Shown here piece after piece: positions 17,298 through 26,346 of a stretch of 64,000 nt of DNA. A program made the position numbers and the translations under genes. The notes under the pieces are model-generated. The model was not told the DNA's origin. It worked only from the letters and a program-made list of their open reading frames with translations, and did not search any database. Every line of letters starts with the position of its first letter. Position 1 is the stretch's first letter. The DNA lies in contig NZ_LMTJ01000006.1 of assembly GCF_001510715.1 (NCBI RefSeq), positions 313,704-377,703 of the forward strand. The letters are read 5' to 3'. Source of the stretch: Bacillus sp. FJAT-29814. GTDB taxonomy: Bacteria > Bacillota > Bacilli > Bacillales > Cytobacillaceae.

Positions 17298-18041
17298 ATG
17301 AATCCAGCCATCAAGGTAGAGCAGGTGAACAAAAGCTTCAGCAAAAAGGCAGTTCTCGAAGACGTCAGCTTATCGATTGATAAAGGACAGCTTTACGGAC
17401 TGATCGGGCCTTCTGGTGCCGGGAAGACGACGTTGGTCAAAATGATTGTCGGCATGGAAAAAGCAGATTCCGGGGCAATTCAAGTTCTCGATAAAAAAAT
17501 GCCGAACCTCGCCATCCTTCAGGAAATTGGCTATATGGCCCAATCCGATGCCCTCTACGCAGAATTGACCGGCGAAGAGAATTTAAAGTTTTTCGCCTCG
17601 CTTTATAAATTAAATAAAGAAGATCAGAAACAGAGGATTGCTTACGCGGCAGGGTTGGTCAATCTAACCGCCGACTTAAAAAAGCGTGTTTCCGCCTACT
17701 CCGGCGGGATGAAGCGGCGCCTTTCATTGGCAATCGCCTTGATTCAGGACCCGAAAATTTTGATCTTGGATGAACCGACCGTCGGAATTGACCCCGAGTT
17801 GAAATTATCGATTTGGAATGAGCTGCTGCGGTTAAAAACGGAGGAAGAAAAGACGATTATCGTCACGACCCATGTCATGGATGAGGCGGAACGCTGCGAT
17901 TATGTCGCCATGGTCCGTGATGGACGGATTATTACTAGCGGGTCCCCGGCAGCATTAAAGGAGCAATACCAGGTTACTCATTTTGATGAAGTATTTTTAA
18001 AAGCGGGGGTGAAACAGCATGAGAATTTGGGCGCTAATTAA
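17298..18041 (+). CDS. Drug-export-type ABC transporter ATP-binding protein
   Basis: 247 residues with Walker A GPSGAGKTT, signature YSGGMKRR, Walker B LILDEPTVGID and H-loop TTHVMDEA, the pattern of ABC-2 exporter ATPases (YhaQ/YbhF type). AAGGAGG precedes the ATG. The end overlaps the permease start by 23 bases. Under likely control of the upstream TetR protein; substrate unknown. Confidence 0.92.
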   Translation: MNPAIKVEQVNKSFSKKAVLEDVSLSIDKGQLYGLIGPSGAGKTTLVKMIVGMEKADSGAIQVLDKKMPNLAILQEIGYMAQSDALYAELTGEENLKFFASLYKLNKEDQKQRIAYAAGLVNLTADLKKRVSAYSGGMKRRLSLAIALIQDPKILILDEPTVGIDPELKLSIWNELLRLKTEEEKTIIVTTHVMDEAERCDYVAMVRDGRIITSGSPAALKEQYQVTHFDEVFLKAGVKQHENLGAN

Positions 18042-19074
18042 ACGAATTTGTCAGCAAATGCTGCGCGACAAACGGACGTTGGCATTAATGTTTGTCGCTC
18101 CGCTATTAATCCTGACCTTGATGTACTTTTTATTTAATGGGAATACGGTCGATCCGAAATTAGGTGTAGCAGGAATAGATGAAAGCCTTGTGAAGGTTTT
18201 GAAAAAGGCTGACATTAAGGTGGAGAAATTGGATAACGCGACGAAAACCGCAATTACAGACGAGGATCTCGATGGATTACTACTGCAGGATAATGGAAAA
18301 ATGGAACTGACCCTGCAAAACGATGACCCAACCAAGGCGAAAGGGCTGCAGGCAAAGGTAAATCAGGCGGTTGCCTCCTTGACCCAAACCAATTTGATTC
18401 AAAAAAATCCCGCTCTAGCCGGGATGACGCCGCAAAAAATTGATACCAAATATGTTTATGGCGATAAGGACACGGTCTTTTTTGATGTGTTAAGCCCGAT
18501 ATTGGTTGGCTTTTTCGTGTTCTTCTTTGTTTTCATTATTTCGGGAATCGGCCTGCTGCGCGAACGAACGACCGGAACATTGGAGCGGTTAATGTCGACC
18601 CCGATTCGCCGGGCAGAAATTATTACTGCTTATTTAACGGGCTATGGAATCTTTGCTGTGGTGCAAACAATTATTGTCGTGCTGTATGCGATCAATGTGC
18701 TCGATATCGTGCTGGTGGGTTCAATTTTTCATGTGATTCTAATTAATTTACTGTTGGCATTGGTCGCACTTTCGTTAGGGATTCTGTTATCCTCGTTTGC
18801 ATCTTCGGAATTTCAAATGATGCAATTCATTCCGATTGCCGTCATTCCGCAGGTGTTCTTTGCCGGGATTTTCCCGCTTGAGGGGATGGCCGAATGGCTT
18901 CAGGCCTTTGCTAAAGTCATCCCGATGTACTACGCGGGCGATGCTTTAAAAAGCGTCATGTATCAGGGAGCAGGATTGAGCGAAATCAGCGGTGACCTTC
19001 TCGCCCTAGGCATCTTCGCCCTTATCTTTATCGTTTTAAATATTTTTGCACTGAAGAAATATAGAACATTATAG
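18019..19074 (+). CDS. ABC-2 type exporter permease
   Basis: 351 residues: one N-terminal helix (about 20-40), a long extracellular domain (about 45-150), then five helices with the ABC-2 signature LLRERTTGTLERLMSTPIRR. Typical of YbhS/YhgE-like drug or lipid-linked exporters. Translationally coupled to the ATPase gene. Confidence 0.92.
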   Translation: MRIWALIKRICQQMLRDKRTLALMFVAPLLILTLMYFLFNGNTVDPKLGVAGIDESLVKVLKKADIKVEKLDNATKTAITDEDLDGLLLQDNGKMELTLQNDDPTKAKGLQAKVNQAVASLTQTNLIQKNPALAGMTPQKIDTKYVYGDKDTVFFDVLSPILVGFFVFFFVFIISGIGLLRERTTGTLERLMSTPIRRAEIITAYLTGYGIFAVVQTIIVVLYAINVLDIVLVGSIFHVILINLLLALVALSLGILLSSFASSEFQMMQFIPIAVIPQVFFAGIFPLEGMAEWLQAFAKVIPMYYAGDALKSVMYQGAGLSEISGDLLALGIFALIFIVLNIFALKKYRTL

Positions 19075-19119
19075 AAAACAAAATCCAAAGGACTCAAACT
19101 CCTTTGGATTTTGTTTTTC
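19075..19119 (+). terminator. Strong terminator of the TetR-ABC operon
   Basis: AACAAAATCCAAAGGA pairs with TCCTTTGGATTTTGTT, ending in a T-run, right after the permease stop. A second hairpin ACGCTTCT-ggct-AGAAGCGT follows at 19134-19153. Confidence 0.9.
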
Positions 19120-19164
19120 TACCATAATAAAAAACGCTTCTGGCTAGAAGCGTCTTAAGCATTT

Positions 19165-19213
19165 AGAACAAATGTTCGTTTTGTGTGACAATCAAATTAA
19201 AATGGCCTATATT
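19165..19213 (+). promoter_or_regulatory. Possible promoter with LexA-like box upstream of the MFS gene
   Basis: AGAACAAATGTTCG (19165-19178) matches the Bacillus LexA/DinR pattern CGAAC-N4-GTTCG except at its first base. It lies just before GTGACA (19185-19190), 17-base spacer, TATATT (19208-19213). The start codon is about 135 bases further on. Confidence 0.35.
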
Positions 19214-19348
19214 CGCCTTCTATATTATTAGTATAAATGATTCATAATTTTAAGTCTATATCTTTACAAATAATTAGTTTATAGTTTTTATACCGGCCGG
19301 GAAAACAGTGGAAGCACGGAACCGTTCTCTGCTCCAAGGAGGAATTAG

Positions 19349-20608
19349 ATGCAAATTCGTTTATGGGATACTAATTTGAAGGTTCGCTTGCTTGGCGAAG
19401 GCTTGTTTAATATGTTGTTTTGGATGTACTTTCCGTTTATTACCGTGTATTTCAGCGAGGAATTAGGCAGCCGTGCGGCCGGAATACTGATGACCGTCCC
19501 GCCGATTTTTAGCCTAATCGGCAGCCTCCTTGGCGGGGCCTTGACTGATCGGTTCGGCAGGCGGCCCGTGATGCTGCTGGGCGCCTCACTGCAGACCTTG
19601 ATGTTTGTTATGTTCGCAGTGTCTCCATCCCCGTGGCTGGATTACATTGCCTTTATTGGGATAGGACTTGGAGGTGCAGTCTATCGTCCGGCCAGCTCCG
19701 CGATGGTGGCCGATTTGGTTCCAGCGGAAAGCCGCCGCGAGGTTTTCGCGACCTTTATGACCGCCAATAATATTGGTGCCGTGCTTGGACCCGCACTTGG
19801 AGCGATCTTCTTCTTCCATTACCGGCAAGAGCTACTTTGGACCTGCGCATTGGTCTTGCTTATCTATTTTATCGCTATTTATTTCATTGTTCATGAAACA
19901 ATGCCGCCATCTGCAAGGGAAGCGGCATCAGAAGCAAAATCAACAAAGATAACCGCTGTGTTCAAGGAACAGTGGCAAGGCTATGGGATTATTTTTCGAG
20001 ATAAGATTTTCCTAATTTATATTTTGGCAGGAATTTGCTCATTGATTCCGATTATGCAGCTGGATATTTATTTGCCAGTCTACGTATTTAATCATGTCCC
20101 TGCCCAAACTTTGTTCACATGGGGGGATGCTGCCTTTACTCTGTCCAGCAAGGAGATTTTCGGCTGGCTGGTGGGGTTTAACGGCCTCTTGTTTGTCATG
20201 TTTATCCTCCCGGTTACAAAATGGTTCGGAAAATGGAAAGAGCGGAATGTGTTCATCCTGTCATCAGTGTTGTCCGGATTTGGTACATTTTTCGTCGGGC
20301 TCACTACCAATGTATGGCTGTTGTTTTTCATCACCATCATTTTCACCTTTGGAGAGATGGTCCGCTCCCCGGTCATGCAGAGCTTTATCAGCCGCTATGC
20401 CCCAGAGAATGCCAGAGGACAGTACATGGGCGCCGATAGCCTACAGTATACCATCGGGAAATTTCTGGCGCCGCTCACCGTATTCCTATCCAGCTGGGTG
20501 GCACCAATGGGCATATTCAGTATCGTTTTACTGTTTGCACTGATTAGCATCGTCCTATATATACAATTATTTAGAATCTGGATAGAACAGCCAGCAGCAA
20601 CGGATTAA
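19349..20608 (+). CDS. MFS-family exporter
   Basis: 419 residues, twelve predicted helices. Motif A between TM2 and TM3 reads GGALTDRFGRRPV; a drug-exporter-type motif C region (GPALGAIFF) is in TM5. A strong AAGGAGG lies 7 bases before the ATG. Monocistronic, converging on the glycosyltransferase gene. Substrate unknown; a multidrug role is the usual guess for this subgroup (DHA1-like). Confidence 0.88.
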   Translation: MQIRLWDTNLKVRLLGEGLFNMLFWMYFPFITVYFSEELGSRAAGILMTVPPIFSLIGSLLGGALTDRFGRRPVMLLGASLQTLMFVMFAVSPSPWLDYIAFIGIGLGGAVYRPASSAMVADLVPAESRREVFATFMTANNIGAVLGPALGAIFFFHYRQELLWTCALVLLIYFIAIYFIVHETMPPSAREAASEAKSTKITAVFKEQWQGYGIIFRDKIFLIYILAGICSLIPIMQLDIYLPVYVFNHVPAQTLFTWGDAAFTLSSKEIFGWLVGFNGLLFVMFILPVTKWFGKWKERNVFILSSVLSGFGTFFVGLTTNVWLLFFITIIFTFGEMVRSPVMQSFISRYAPENARGQYMGADSLQYTIGKFLAPLTVFLSSWVAPMGIFSIVLLFALISIVLYIQLFRIWIEQPAATD

Positions 20609-20632
20609 GCACTGCCGCGCCACGCTTAGGCC

Positions 20633-22552
20633 TCACTCCAATGGAGATGAGAAAAATGTATCTCCTGTGTCATCGAGATGAGATAAGAGAACAGTCCCCA
20701 TCGTGTAACCCGGTATTACGCCGTTTTCATCGCAGTGCCAGAGGTAGACGCTCCCGTTTTCCATTTTACTCACGATAGCGATGTTCCCGTTGTGAGTTTC
20801 GTAGATAATAGGAATACCTACTGCCCCGGTGGCAAAGGCTCCCGTTTTGTGCCACTTGCCGTCCTGGTCCTGCCGGTAGTGAACCAGTGAAGTACCTGAA
20901 CGAGTAATCAGCTCCATTCGGCCGGACTTACCTTTAACCGGAATGGAGACGGCATAATTTTTAGGATTGTCTTCATACCATGGGTATTCCCTGCTTTTAT
21001 ATGCTTCCGTTAGCTCCCTATTATGATAAAGGCGGATCATTTCCCTAGCAGGGTTAGCCATGTCCCTTATAACCGGATGGCATAAGTAACCTTTGTTGTT
21101 CGACAATTGATAAACCATTTCATCCAAGGTATAGTATGGGCGATAGCGAATCATCATCGCATCTGAAGGATTCGAATATTTTTTCAGCCGGAAACCCAGC
21201 TCCTTCGCCATATTAACATAGACAATTTCATCCATTCCCCAGGAAGACGTTTCAATTAAAGCTTGTTTTAGCTGCTCCTTACGTTCTGGCGCCAGTAATG
21301 CTTTGACAAGCGGCCGCGATATGACTTGGGCAACATTGAAAGTGCCGTACAATGGTTTGACCTTAAAAATTCTGCTCCAGCGTTTGACATCCTTTTGAAG
21401 TTCTTTGCCAATAGGCCACTGACTGCCTGGAATCCTGAAATCCACTCCCATGTAATCCGTATCTTTCATTTCCGCTTTTATATATTCTTCATAGCCTTTT
21501 CCGATAAATAAAGCATCAGAGTCAATATTGATAAAATAGTCATACACAATCCCCAATTCTTCCAGCCATTCCATCGTTTCCAGAAAATAAACAGCTGTAT
21601 GGCCATAATGCAATTTGCGGCTTGAAGGACAGACAGGCACCCCTAGTCCTTCACAAAGTCGCCAATCATAGCCCCCGTTGTATAAGACAATCGTACTGTT
21701 TGGACAAAAATAGCGGACATTCTCCACCAGTTCCTTAATCAATTCCTTTTTTTCATGGGCAAGGATGGCAAAACATATTCCGCTCTTTGGCGCCTTCATA
21801 TATTGATTTTGGCTTCTGCTTAAAATCTTAGCATTCATCCTATTAATCTCAGCGATTGGTTTCTTCCGTTCGGCAATAAGCTCACGCATTTTCTCTTTAT
21901 TTCCATTCGCCCGCTTATAACGGTCAAGAAGTTTAGAATTCGAATTGCCATATGGATTGGTCCTATAGTTTGAGGCCGGGTGCCAAACGTGATAGATGGA
22001 GCCATTCACTTTAGTTGCTGGTCCGCACAGCGTCTCAACCGAAAGGGAAAATGCATCATCCTCCCCGCCCCAGCCGAGAAACCGTTCATCAAAGCCCCCG
22101 ACAGCCTCAAAGTGCTCTCTCCGGATAACAATAAGCTTTCCGGCAAAGCCCTTGTACAACCAGTTTGCCTTTGTAAATTTCTTCGCATTAATTCCCATCG
22201 GCCAAGAGGGAATCGTCGTAATTAGCTGTTTCGTCTCCTCTTTTTCAATATCATAAATTTCCGTAAATGGAATCACCCAAGGCGAGTGATTCAGCTCATT
22301 AATCGCATCCACAATAAGCTCCGGACCATAAACCACATCGGCGTCGGCAATAACAAATATATCTCTTGTAGCCTTTTTAGCGGCGGTGTTAACTGCCTTG
22401 GATTTATTCACCACTGGATCGTCAATTGTACCCACGCAAAGTTCCGCCCCAGGCATGACTCGCTCATAATACTGCTTAATCCATTTAAACGCCTCTGCTC
22501 TTGGGCCATTATCTGTTTGGAAAGGAATAATGATTGACACATTTTCTAACAT
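20633..22552 (-). CDS. Multi-domain glycosyltransferase (GT2/Glyco_transf_7C plus second GT-A-like domain)
   Basis: 639 residues without signal peptide. Domain 1 (about 1-215): GT2 fold with IIPFQTDNGPRAEAF, a DADVVYG metal-binding DxD-like site, and a galactosyltransferase-C-type motif GGFDERFLGWGGEDDAF. Domain 2 (about 255-500): a second GT-A-like unit with INIDSDALF as DxD and WGMDEIVYVNMAKELGF. The C-terminal part (about 545-639) has short repeats (TRSGTSLVHYRQDQDGKW; SKMENGSVYLWHCDENG), like one or two propeller or lectin blades. Acceptor and sugar unknown; no surface-polysaccharide genes are adjacent. Confidence 0.82.
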   Translation of the reverse strand: MLENVSIIIPFQTDNGPRAEAFKWIKQYYERVMPGAELCVGTIDDPVVNKSKAVNTAAKKATRDIFVIADADVVYGPELIVDAINELNHSPWVIPFTEIYDIEKEETKQLITTIPSWPMGINAKKFTKANWLYKGFAGKLIVIRREHFEAVGGFDERFLGWGGEDDAFSLSVETLCGPATKVNGSIYHVWHPASNYRTNPYGNSNSKLLDRYKRANGNKEKMRELIAERKKPIAEINRMNAKILSRSQNQYMKAPKSGICFAILAHEKKELIKELVENVRYFCPNSTIVLYNGGYDWRLCEGLGVPVCPSSRKLHYGHTAVYFLETMEWLEELGIVYDYFINIDSDALFIGKGYEEYIKAEMKDTDYMGVDFRIPGSQWPIGKELQKDVKRWSRIFKVKPLYGTFNVAQVISRPLVKALLAPERKEQLKQALIETSSWGMDEIVYVNMAKELGFRLKKYSNPSDAMMIRYRPYYTLDEMVYQLSNNKGYLCHPVIRDMANPAREMIRLYHNRELTEAYKSREYPWYEDNPKNYAVSIPVKGKSGRMELITRSGTSLVHYRQDQDGKWHKTGAFATGAVGIPIIYETHNGNIAIVSKMENGSVYLWHCDENGVIPGYTMGTVLLSHLDDTGDTFFSSPLE

Positions 22553-22820
22553 AACCTCTCCTCACCTTTCCTGATTAGTAAAAAAACCGTATGTCGACGT
22601 TATAGGATATGTTCTCCGCTATGGCTGGCAACGGCAAGTATCCATGGGGGACAAAAAATGACCAAGGTCCCTAAACCAGTTAAGCCGACAACTTGTGGCC
22701 ATTCCAAAAAATTGTCTGCTAGTGAACTTGTCCCTTTCAAATCAAGGCCTGCCTGCATTTTATAAAGTACAGCATTTTGCGAAAGCCGAATGCTAAGTCT
22801 TTCCGACAGGGAGGGAATCC
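22553..22820. other. Divergent spacer before the small kinase gene
   Basis: No repeats or clear terminator seen. It must hold promoters for the glycosyltransferase (minus) and kinase (plus), but I cannot pick convincing boxes. Contains one possible tiny reading frame, listed separately. Confidence 0.4.
22658..22765 (+). CDS. Possible 35-residue ORF
   Basis: ATG 22658 preceded by GGGGGA at about the right distance; ends TAA at 22763-22765. The product begins MTKVPKPVKPTTCGHSKK and has two Cys. No family recognised and no coupling to neighbours. It may be chance. Confidence 0.2.
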   Translation: MTKVPKPVKPTTCGHSKKLSASELVPFKSRPACIL

Positions 22821-23258
22821 ATGGTGAAACTAGGTATTATGTGCGGCATCCCCCTAAGCGGGAAATCAAAATATGCAAAGGGTTTACAAAGTCAAGGCTG
22901 GGTGCGCGTGTCGCTTGATGACCTAAGACTGGCAGTACATGGCCAAATTTATAAAGCAGAGGCCGAGCCCAAGGTGTGGGAAACCGCCGAACTGATGGTG
23001 CGGACGCTGTTAAAAAGCGGCCACTCTGTTATTGTGGATACCACAAACCGTTCAAGAGAACGCCGCAGGAGATGGAGGCGGGTGGCCAAAGAGTTTGGCC
23101 TTACATTGGAAATTTACCAGGTGCATACTCATTATGAAACTTGCAAAGCACGGAACAAGACCTTGAAGCGGCTGTCCCAAGATATGTTAAAGAAAATTCA
23201 CCAGGAGTTTGAAGGACCGACGGCCGATGAAGGGGCGATTATCCATGTGACTTTATAA
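22821..23258 (+). CDS. Small P-loop kinase (AAA_33 / polynucleotide-kinase-like)
   Basis: 145 residues. Walker A GIPLSGKSK near the N-terminus, SLDDLR strand-end motif typical of nucleoside or polynucleotide kinases, IVDTTNRSRERRRRW as the second signature, then a lid-like helix. The phosphate acceptor is unknown; relatives include zeta toxin-like and T4 PNK-like kinases, but no antitoxin gene is adjacent. AGGGAGGG precedes the ATG. Followed 25 bases later by a ROK kinase gene on the same strand, so probably co-transcribed. Confidence 0.8.
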   Translation: MVKLGIMCGIPLSGKSKYAKGLQSQGWVRVSLDDLRLAVHGQIYKAEAEPKVWETAELMVRTLLKSGHSVIVDTTNRSRERRRRWRRVAKEFGLTLEIYQVHTHYETCKARNKTLKRLSQDMLKKIHQEFEGPTADEGAIIHVTL

Positions 23259-23283
23259 GGCAATTGGGAGGTGTGAAAGGCGA

Positions 23284-24168
23284 GTGAAAAAATATATTTG
23301 TTTTGATGTTGGCGGGACAAACGTGAAGCACGGGATTTTACAGGAGGATGGAACAATTATTTCAAAAAGCAGTTATCCAACTCCGACTGACAATCTCGAA
23401 CAATTTTTAACTAAAATGACAGAAACCATTATGTCATACTTAAAAAATCACCAAGTGTCGGGAATCGCTGTCAGCCTGCCAGGATTTATCAATCCCTATA
23501 CAGGTTTTTCCGAACAAGCCGGTGCGGTTACAGCTTTAAAAAATCAGAATTTAAAGAGTTTGCTAGAGGCTAGAGTGCCACTGAGGGTGGAAATTGAGAA
23601 TGACGGAAATTGTGCGGCCATCGCGGAAAAAATCAGCGGCAATGCCAAAGGGTGTGATGATGTTATTTGTGTAACGATCGGTACCGGTATCGGTGGCGGA
23701 ATTTTTGTCAACGGCAAGTTTTTACGCGGCCATCGCTTCCGGACAGGCGAATTCGGCTTTATGATTACACAGGCGAATGAACATGATTATGGTGATAACT
23801 GGCATGCAACAGCCTCCACTACCGCATTAATCAGCGCCTATAAAAAACTCAAAGGTGGAGATAGCCAAACAAACGGGGAGGCTGTTTTTTTGCATGCAGC
23901 CCGAAGCAAATCAGTAAAACAACTCATCGACAGTTGGACTAGGAATATCAGCTACGGCATTTTCAACCTTGCGGCCACATTAAATCCGGAAAAAATCTTA
24001 ATCGGCGGTGGGGTTTCCTCCCAAGACAATTTGCTGCCCGCGATTCAAAGACATTTGGACGAGCTTCCGTGGTGGAAGGACTTAAAGGTTCCCATCGAAA
24101 GATGCAAACACCAAAACGATGCAGGAATGCTCGGGGCGATGTATCATTTCATCAAAAAACAACAGTAA
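23284..24168 (+). CDS. ROK-family sugar kinase
   Basis: 294 residues of the ROK fold: N-terminal DVGGTNVKHG phosphate-1 motif, EIENDGNCAA, and GIGGGIFVNGKFLRGHRFRTGEFG in two motifs (ITIGTGIGGGI-like and the ROK stretch). The usual ROK CxCGxxGC zinc motif is missing, as in BglK-like glucoside/glucose kinases. GTG start (23284) with GGGAGGTG upstream. Substrate could be glucose, a beta-glucoside or N-acetylmannosamine. Confidence 0.88.
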   Translation: MKKYICFDVGGTNVKHGILQEDGTIISKSSYPTPTDNLEQFLTKMTETIMSYLKNHQVSGIAVSLPGFINPYTGFSEQAGAVTALKNQNLKSLLEARVPLRVEIENDGNCAAIAEKISGNAKGCDDVICVTIGTGIGGGIFVNGKFLRGHRFRTGEFGFMITQANEHDYGDNWHATASTTALISAYKKLKGGDSQTNGEAVFLHAARSKSVKQLIDSWTRNISYGIFNLAATLNPEKILIGGGVSSQDNLLPAIQRHLDELPWWKDLKVPIERCKHQNDAGMLGAMYHFIKKQQ

Positions 24169-24181
24169 CCCCGAAAAAAAT

Positions 24182-24212
24182 GGTGCCAAGCTAGTACTGG
24201 CGCCGTTTTTTA
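24182..24212 (+). terminator. Terminator of the kinase pair
   Basis: GGTGCCA (24182-24188) pairs with TGGCGCC (24198-24204, one wobble), followed by GTTTTTTATT. Confidence 0.85.
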
Positions 24213-24364
24213 TTCAAATCGACCAATCACAGGAATAACTGCTCTTTTTTTAGGAAAAATACTCTAGAAAAACAACAAGCCCGATAAGTAAATGTTCATA
24301 ATAAGGAACCAGCTGCTAGAATTTTTTCAAACACAGTCCTGGACCTGTAAAGGAGTTGTTTTCG

Positions 24365-25282
24365 ATTTTCAAGAACAAATGGAATGGGGTTATTGTAACA
24401 ACCTTAAAAGGAATCTCTCAAGTTATGTTAATTGAAAATGCGGTCTCAGGCTTTATGATCTTGGCAGCGATCACGATTGCATCGTATTCGTTGGGAATCG
24501 TCGCCTTTTTATCCAGCTTGATTGGAACCTTAATCGGTAAAATAGGTGGTGCAAATGACGAAAGCATTAATCAAGGTTTATTTGGGTATAATTCGGTACT
24601 GGCGGGAATGGCTCTTTCCTTGTTTTTAACAGGAAACAATCGATGGCTGATAGCCTTGGCGGCAGCGGCCATCGCAGCTTTTGTTACCGCTGCCATGATG
24701 CATTTTATGCGTCAGACCAACATCCCTATTCTTACCTTTCCCTATATTATACTTACCTGGTTTTTACTGTTGACGACTTACCGATTCGTCTCCCTAAACA
24801 TTAGTCCCACACTTAAGCCACAATCATTATCTAATTGGACGCTCGATATTGAAGGAGAAATAAATTGGGTTGATGGCATCGCGAATGGTATAGGGCAAAT
24901 TTTCTTCCTTGATTATACTCCCTCGAGCGTTTTATTTTTTATTGCGCTTTTTTGGGCAGGCTGGAGAATGGGACTTTATGCGATCGTTGGAAATGTTGCT
25001 GCTTTATTAACAGCATACGGTCTTGGCGGTGAATATTCCTTAATCTTTGCCGGGTTGTACGGGTATAATGCCATTTTAGCCATTCTTGCAGTATCGGCAG
25101 TATTCAAAGGTAACTCTCGATATGGTCTATTAACCGGAATTATTGCTGCGTGTTTAACCGTCCCAATTACAGCAAGCATTGATACGTGGCTTATGCCATT
25201 AGGACTTCCGCCACTTACTATGCCATTTGTGCTTTCTAGTTGGATTTTTTTAGCAGCAAGAAAGATTATGCCTCAAATTTGA
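24365..25282 (+). CDS. Urea transporter (UT family), apparent ATT start
   Basis: Urea channel in the cell membrane that feeds the urease coded next to it. About 305 residues in two homologous halves: GLFGYNSVLAGMAL and ILTFPYIILTW in the first, GLYGYNAILAILAV and PLTMPFVLSSW in the second. No ATG or GTG is usable. A TTG at 24356 touches the AAAGGAG site (24349-24355) with no gap, whereas an ATT at 24365 sits 9 bases behind it and gives MFKNKWN. The next ATG would cut into the first helix. I therefore propose ATT (as in infC), with a mutated start or TTG as alternatives. Confidence 0.85.
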   Translation: MFKNKWNGVIVTTLKGISQVMLIENAVSGFMILAAITIASYSLGIVAFLSSLIGTLIGKIGGANDESINQGLFGYNSVLAGMALSLFLTGNNRWLIALAAAAIAAFVTAAMMHFMRQTNIPILTFPYIILTWFLLLTTYRFVSLNISPTLKPQSLSNWTLDIEGEINWVDGIANGIGQIFFLDYTPSSVLFFIALFWAGWRMGLYAIVGNVAALLTAYGLGGEYSLIFAGLYGYNAILAILAVSAVFKGNSRYGLLTGIIAACLTVPITASIDTWLMPLGLPPLTMPFVLSSWIFLAARKIMPQI

Positions 25283-25284
25283 AA

Positions 25285-25319
25285 AAATGGCTGCCTCTAC
25301 AAAATTGAGACAGCCATTT
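25285..25319. terminator. Bidirectional terminator, urea transporter / DUF5342
   Basis: AAATGGCTG-x-CTC (25285-25297) pairs with GAG-x-CAGCCATTT (25307-25319); T-rich on both sides. Confidence 0.8.
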
Positions 25320-25321
25320 GT

Positions 25322-25540
25322 TTATTCCCCTGCATCATCACTCATCATATTCATAACCTTGGATTCAATGGCATCAACATGTTCCTCTTCCAGCGATTGT
25401 TTTGGGTGTGGATGATACCAATGCACCTTATCTCCATGAATCATCCCTTTATATTCGTTGCCTTGCACATTTAATGAAAAATGCCGACGTTCTCTGGCAG
25501 TGCCTTCAAACACAGGATTTATTTCAAAATCTTCAAACAT
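25322..25540 (-). CDS. YheE/DUF5342-like small protein
   Basis: 72 residues from the ATG at 25540, which has GGAGGG 5-6 bases upstream; the longer frame to 25579 runs over that site. MFEDFEINPVFEG followed by YKGMIHGDKVHWYHPHP recalls the DUF5342 (B. subtilis YheE) pattern of a short beta-sheet protein. Function unknown. The gene lies just downstream of ureH on the same strand and may be its last passenger. Confidence 0.65.
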   Translation of the reverse strand: MFEDFEINPVFEGTARERRHFSLNVQGNEYKGMIHGDKVHWYHPHPKQSLEEEHVDAIESKVMNMMSDDAGE

Positions 25541-25602
25541 ATATTCCCTCCTTTCAGTTGTCAAAAGAAGTTTCTCCAATTAAATAAGCAAATATGCGGT
25601 GA

Positions 25603-26277
25603 TTATAACCAAAGACTAAATAAACCGTCATTCACACCAAGATTATACATATAATAAAATCCGAAAATGGTACTTAACGCACCCGTTGTTAAAATCAATG
25701 CTTTGCTCGTAATCATCCGTTTCATGCTTAATATAAACGGAATTCCAATAATCGTTGTGAAAATTAACATCCCGGCGACGGTTCCTACTCCAAATATTAG
25801 AATATACAGAGCTCCCTGCCAAACGGACTGAACCGTGCTCATGGTCAGAAGCACCATGGCTCCGCTGCCGGCAATCCCATGGACAAACCCGATGATAAGG
25901 GACTTATAATATGTAACCTTCCTCCTGCCAGGTGGTAACTCTTCATGTGCATGATGATGGGGTTGATGTTTCTGTTTTTTTCTAATGGATAACATGGCAG
26001 CGATTCCTAGGTAAACCAGCATAATTCCGACAAAAAATTCTAACGTGAGCGACCACTTTTCCGAAATATCATTTTTCATTAAAATCAGGATAATCCCCAC
26101 AACAAATAGTGTGGCCGTATGACCGATTCCCCAAAAAACCCCTGCAAGAGATGCCTGCCATAATTTTTTGCTTTGACTTGCAATTGTGGATACCGCAATC
26201 ATATGGTCCGGTTCCAACGCATGCCTAATTCCTAAAATAAAACCTAAGGCCAAAACTGACAACATCGTTACATCCAT
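25603..26277 (-). CDS. ureH: UreH-type nickel/cobalt transporter
   Basis: 224 residues, six or so helices. Supplies Ni(II) for urease. Carries the NiCoT-like metal motif HALEPDH in TM1, WGIGHTATLF in TM2 and GFVHGIAGSGAMVLL in TM4, with a cytoplasmic His-rich loop HQPHHHAHEE. Last member of the urease gene row, 70 bases behind ureD, behind a hairpin that could reduce its expression. Confidence 0.88.
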   Translation of the reverse strand: MDVTMLSVLALGFILGIRHALEPDHMIAVSTIASQSKKLWQASLAGVFWGIGHTATLFVVGIILILMKNDISEKWSLTLEFFVGIMLVYLGIAAMLSIRKKQKHQPHHHAHEELPPGRRKVTYYKSLIIGFVHGIAGSGAMVLLTMSTVQSVWQGALYILIFGVGTVAGMLIFTTIIGIPFILSMKRMITSKALILTTGALSTIFGFYYMYNLGVNDGLFSLWL

Positions 26278-26315
26278 GTTTCATCCTCCCTGTAAATCTA
26301 TATCTATATAAATAC

Positions 26316-26343
26316 CCGGCAACCAGGATACATTGCCGGGTTA
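26316..26343 (-). terminator. Hairpin between ureD and ureH (weak terminator or processing site)
   Basis: ACCCGGCAA (26316-26324) pairs with TTGCCGGGT (26335-26343). On the minus strand only ATTTATAT follows, not a clean T-run. Partial termination or 3'-end protection is likely. Confidence 0.55.
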
Positions 26344-26346
26344 TGC

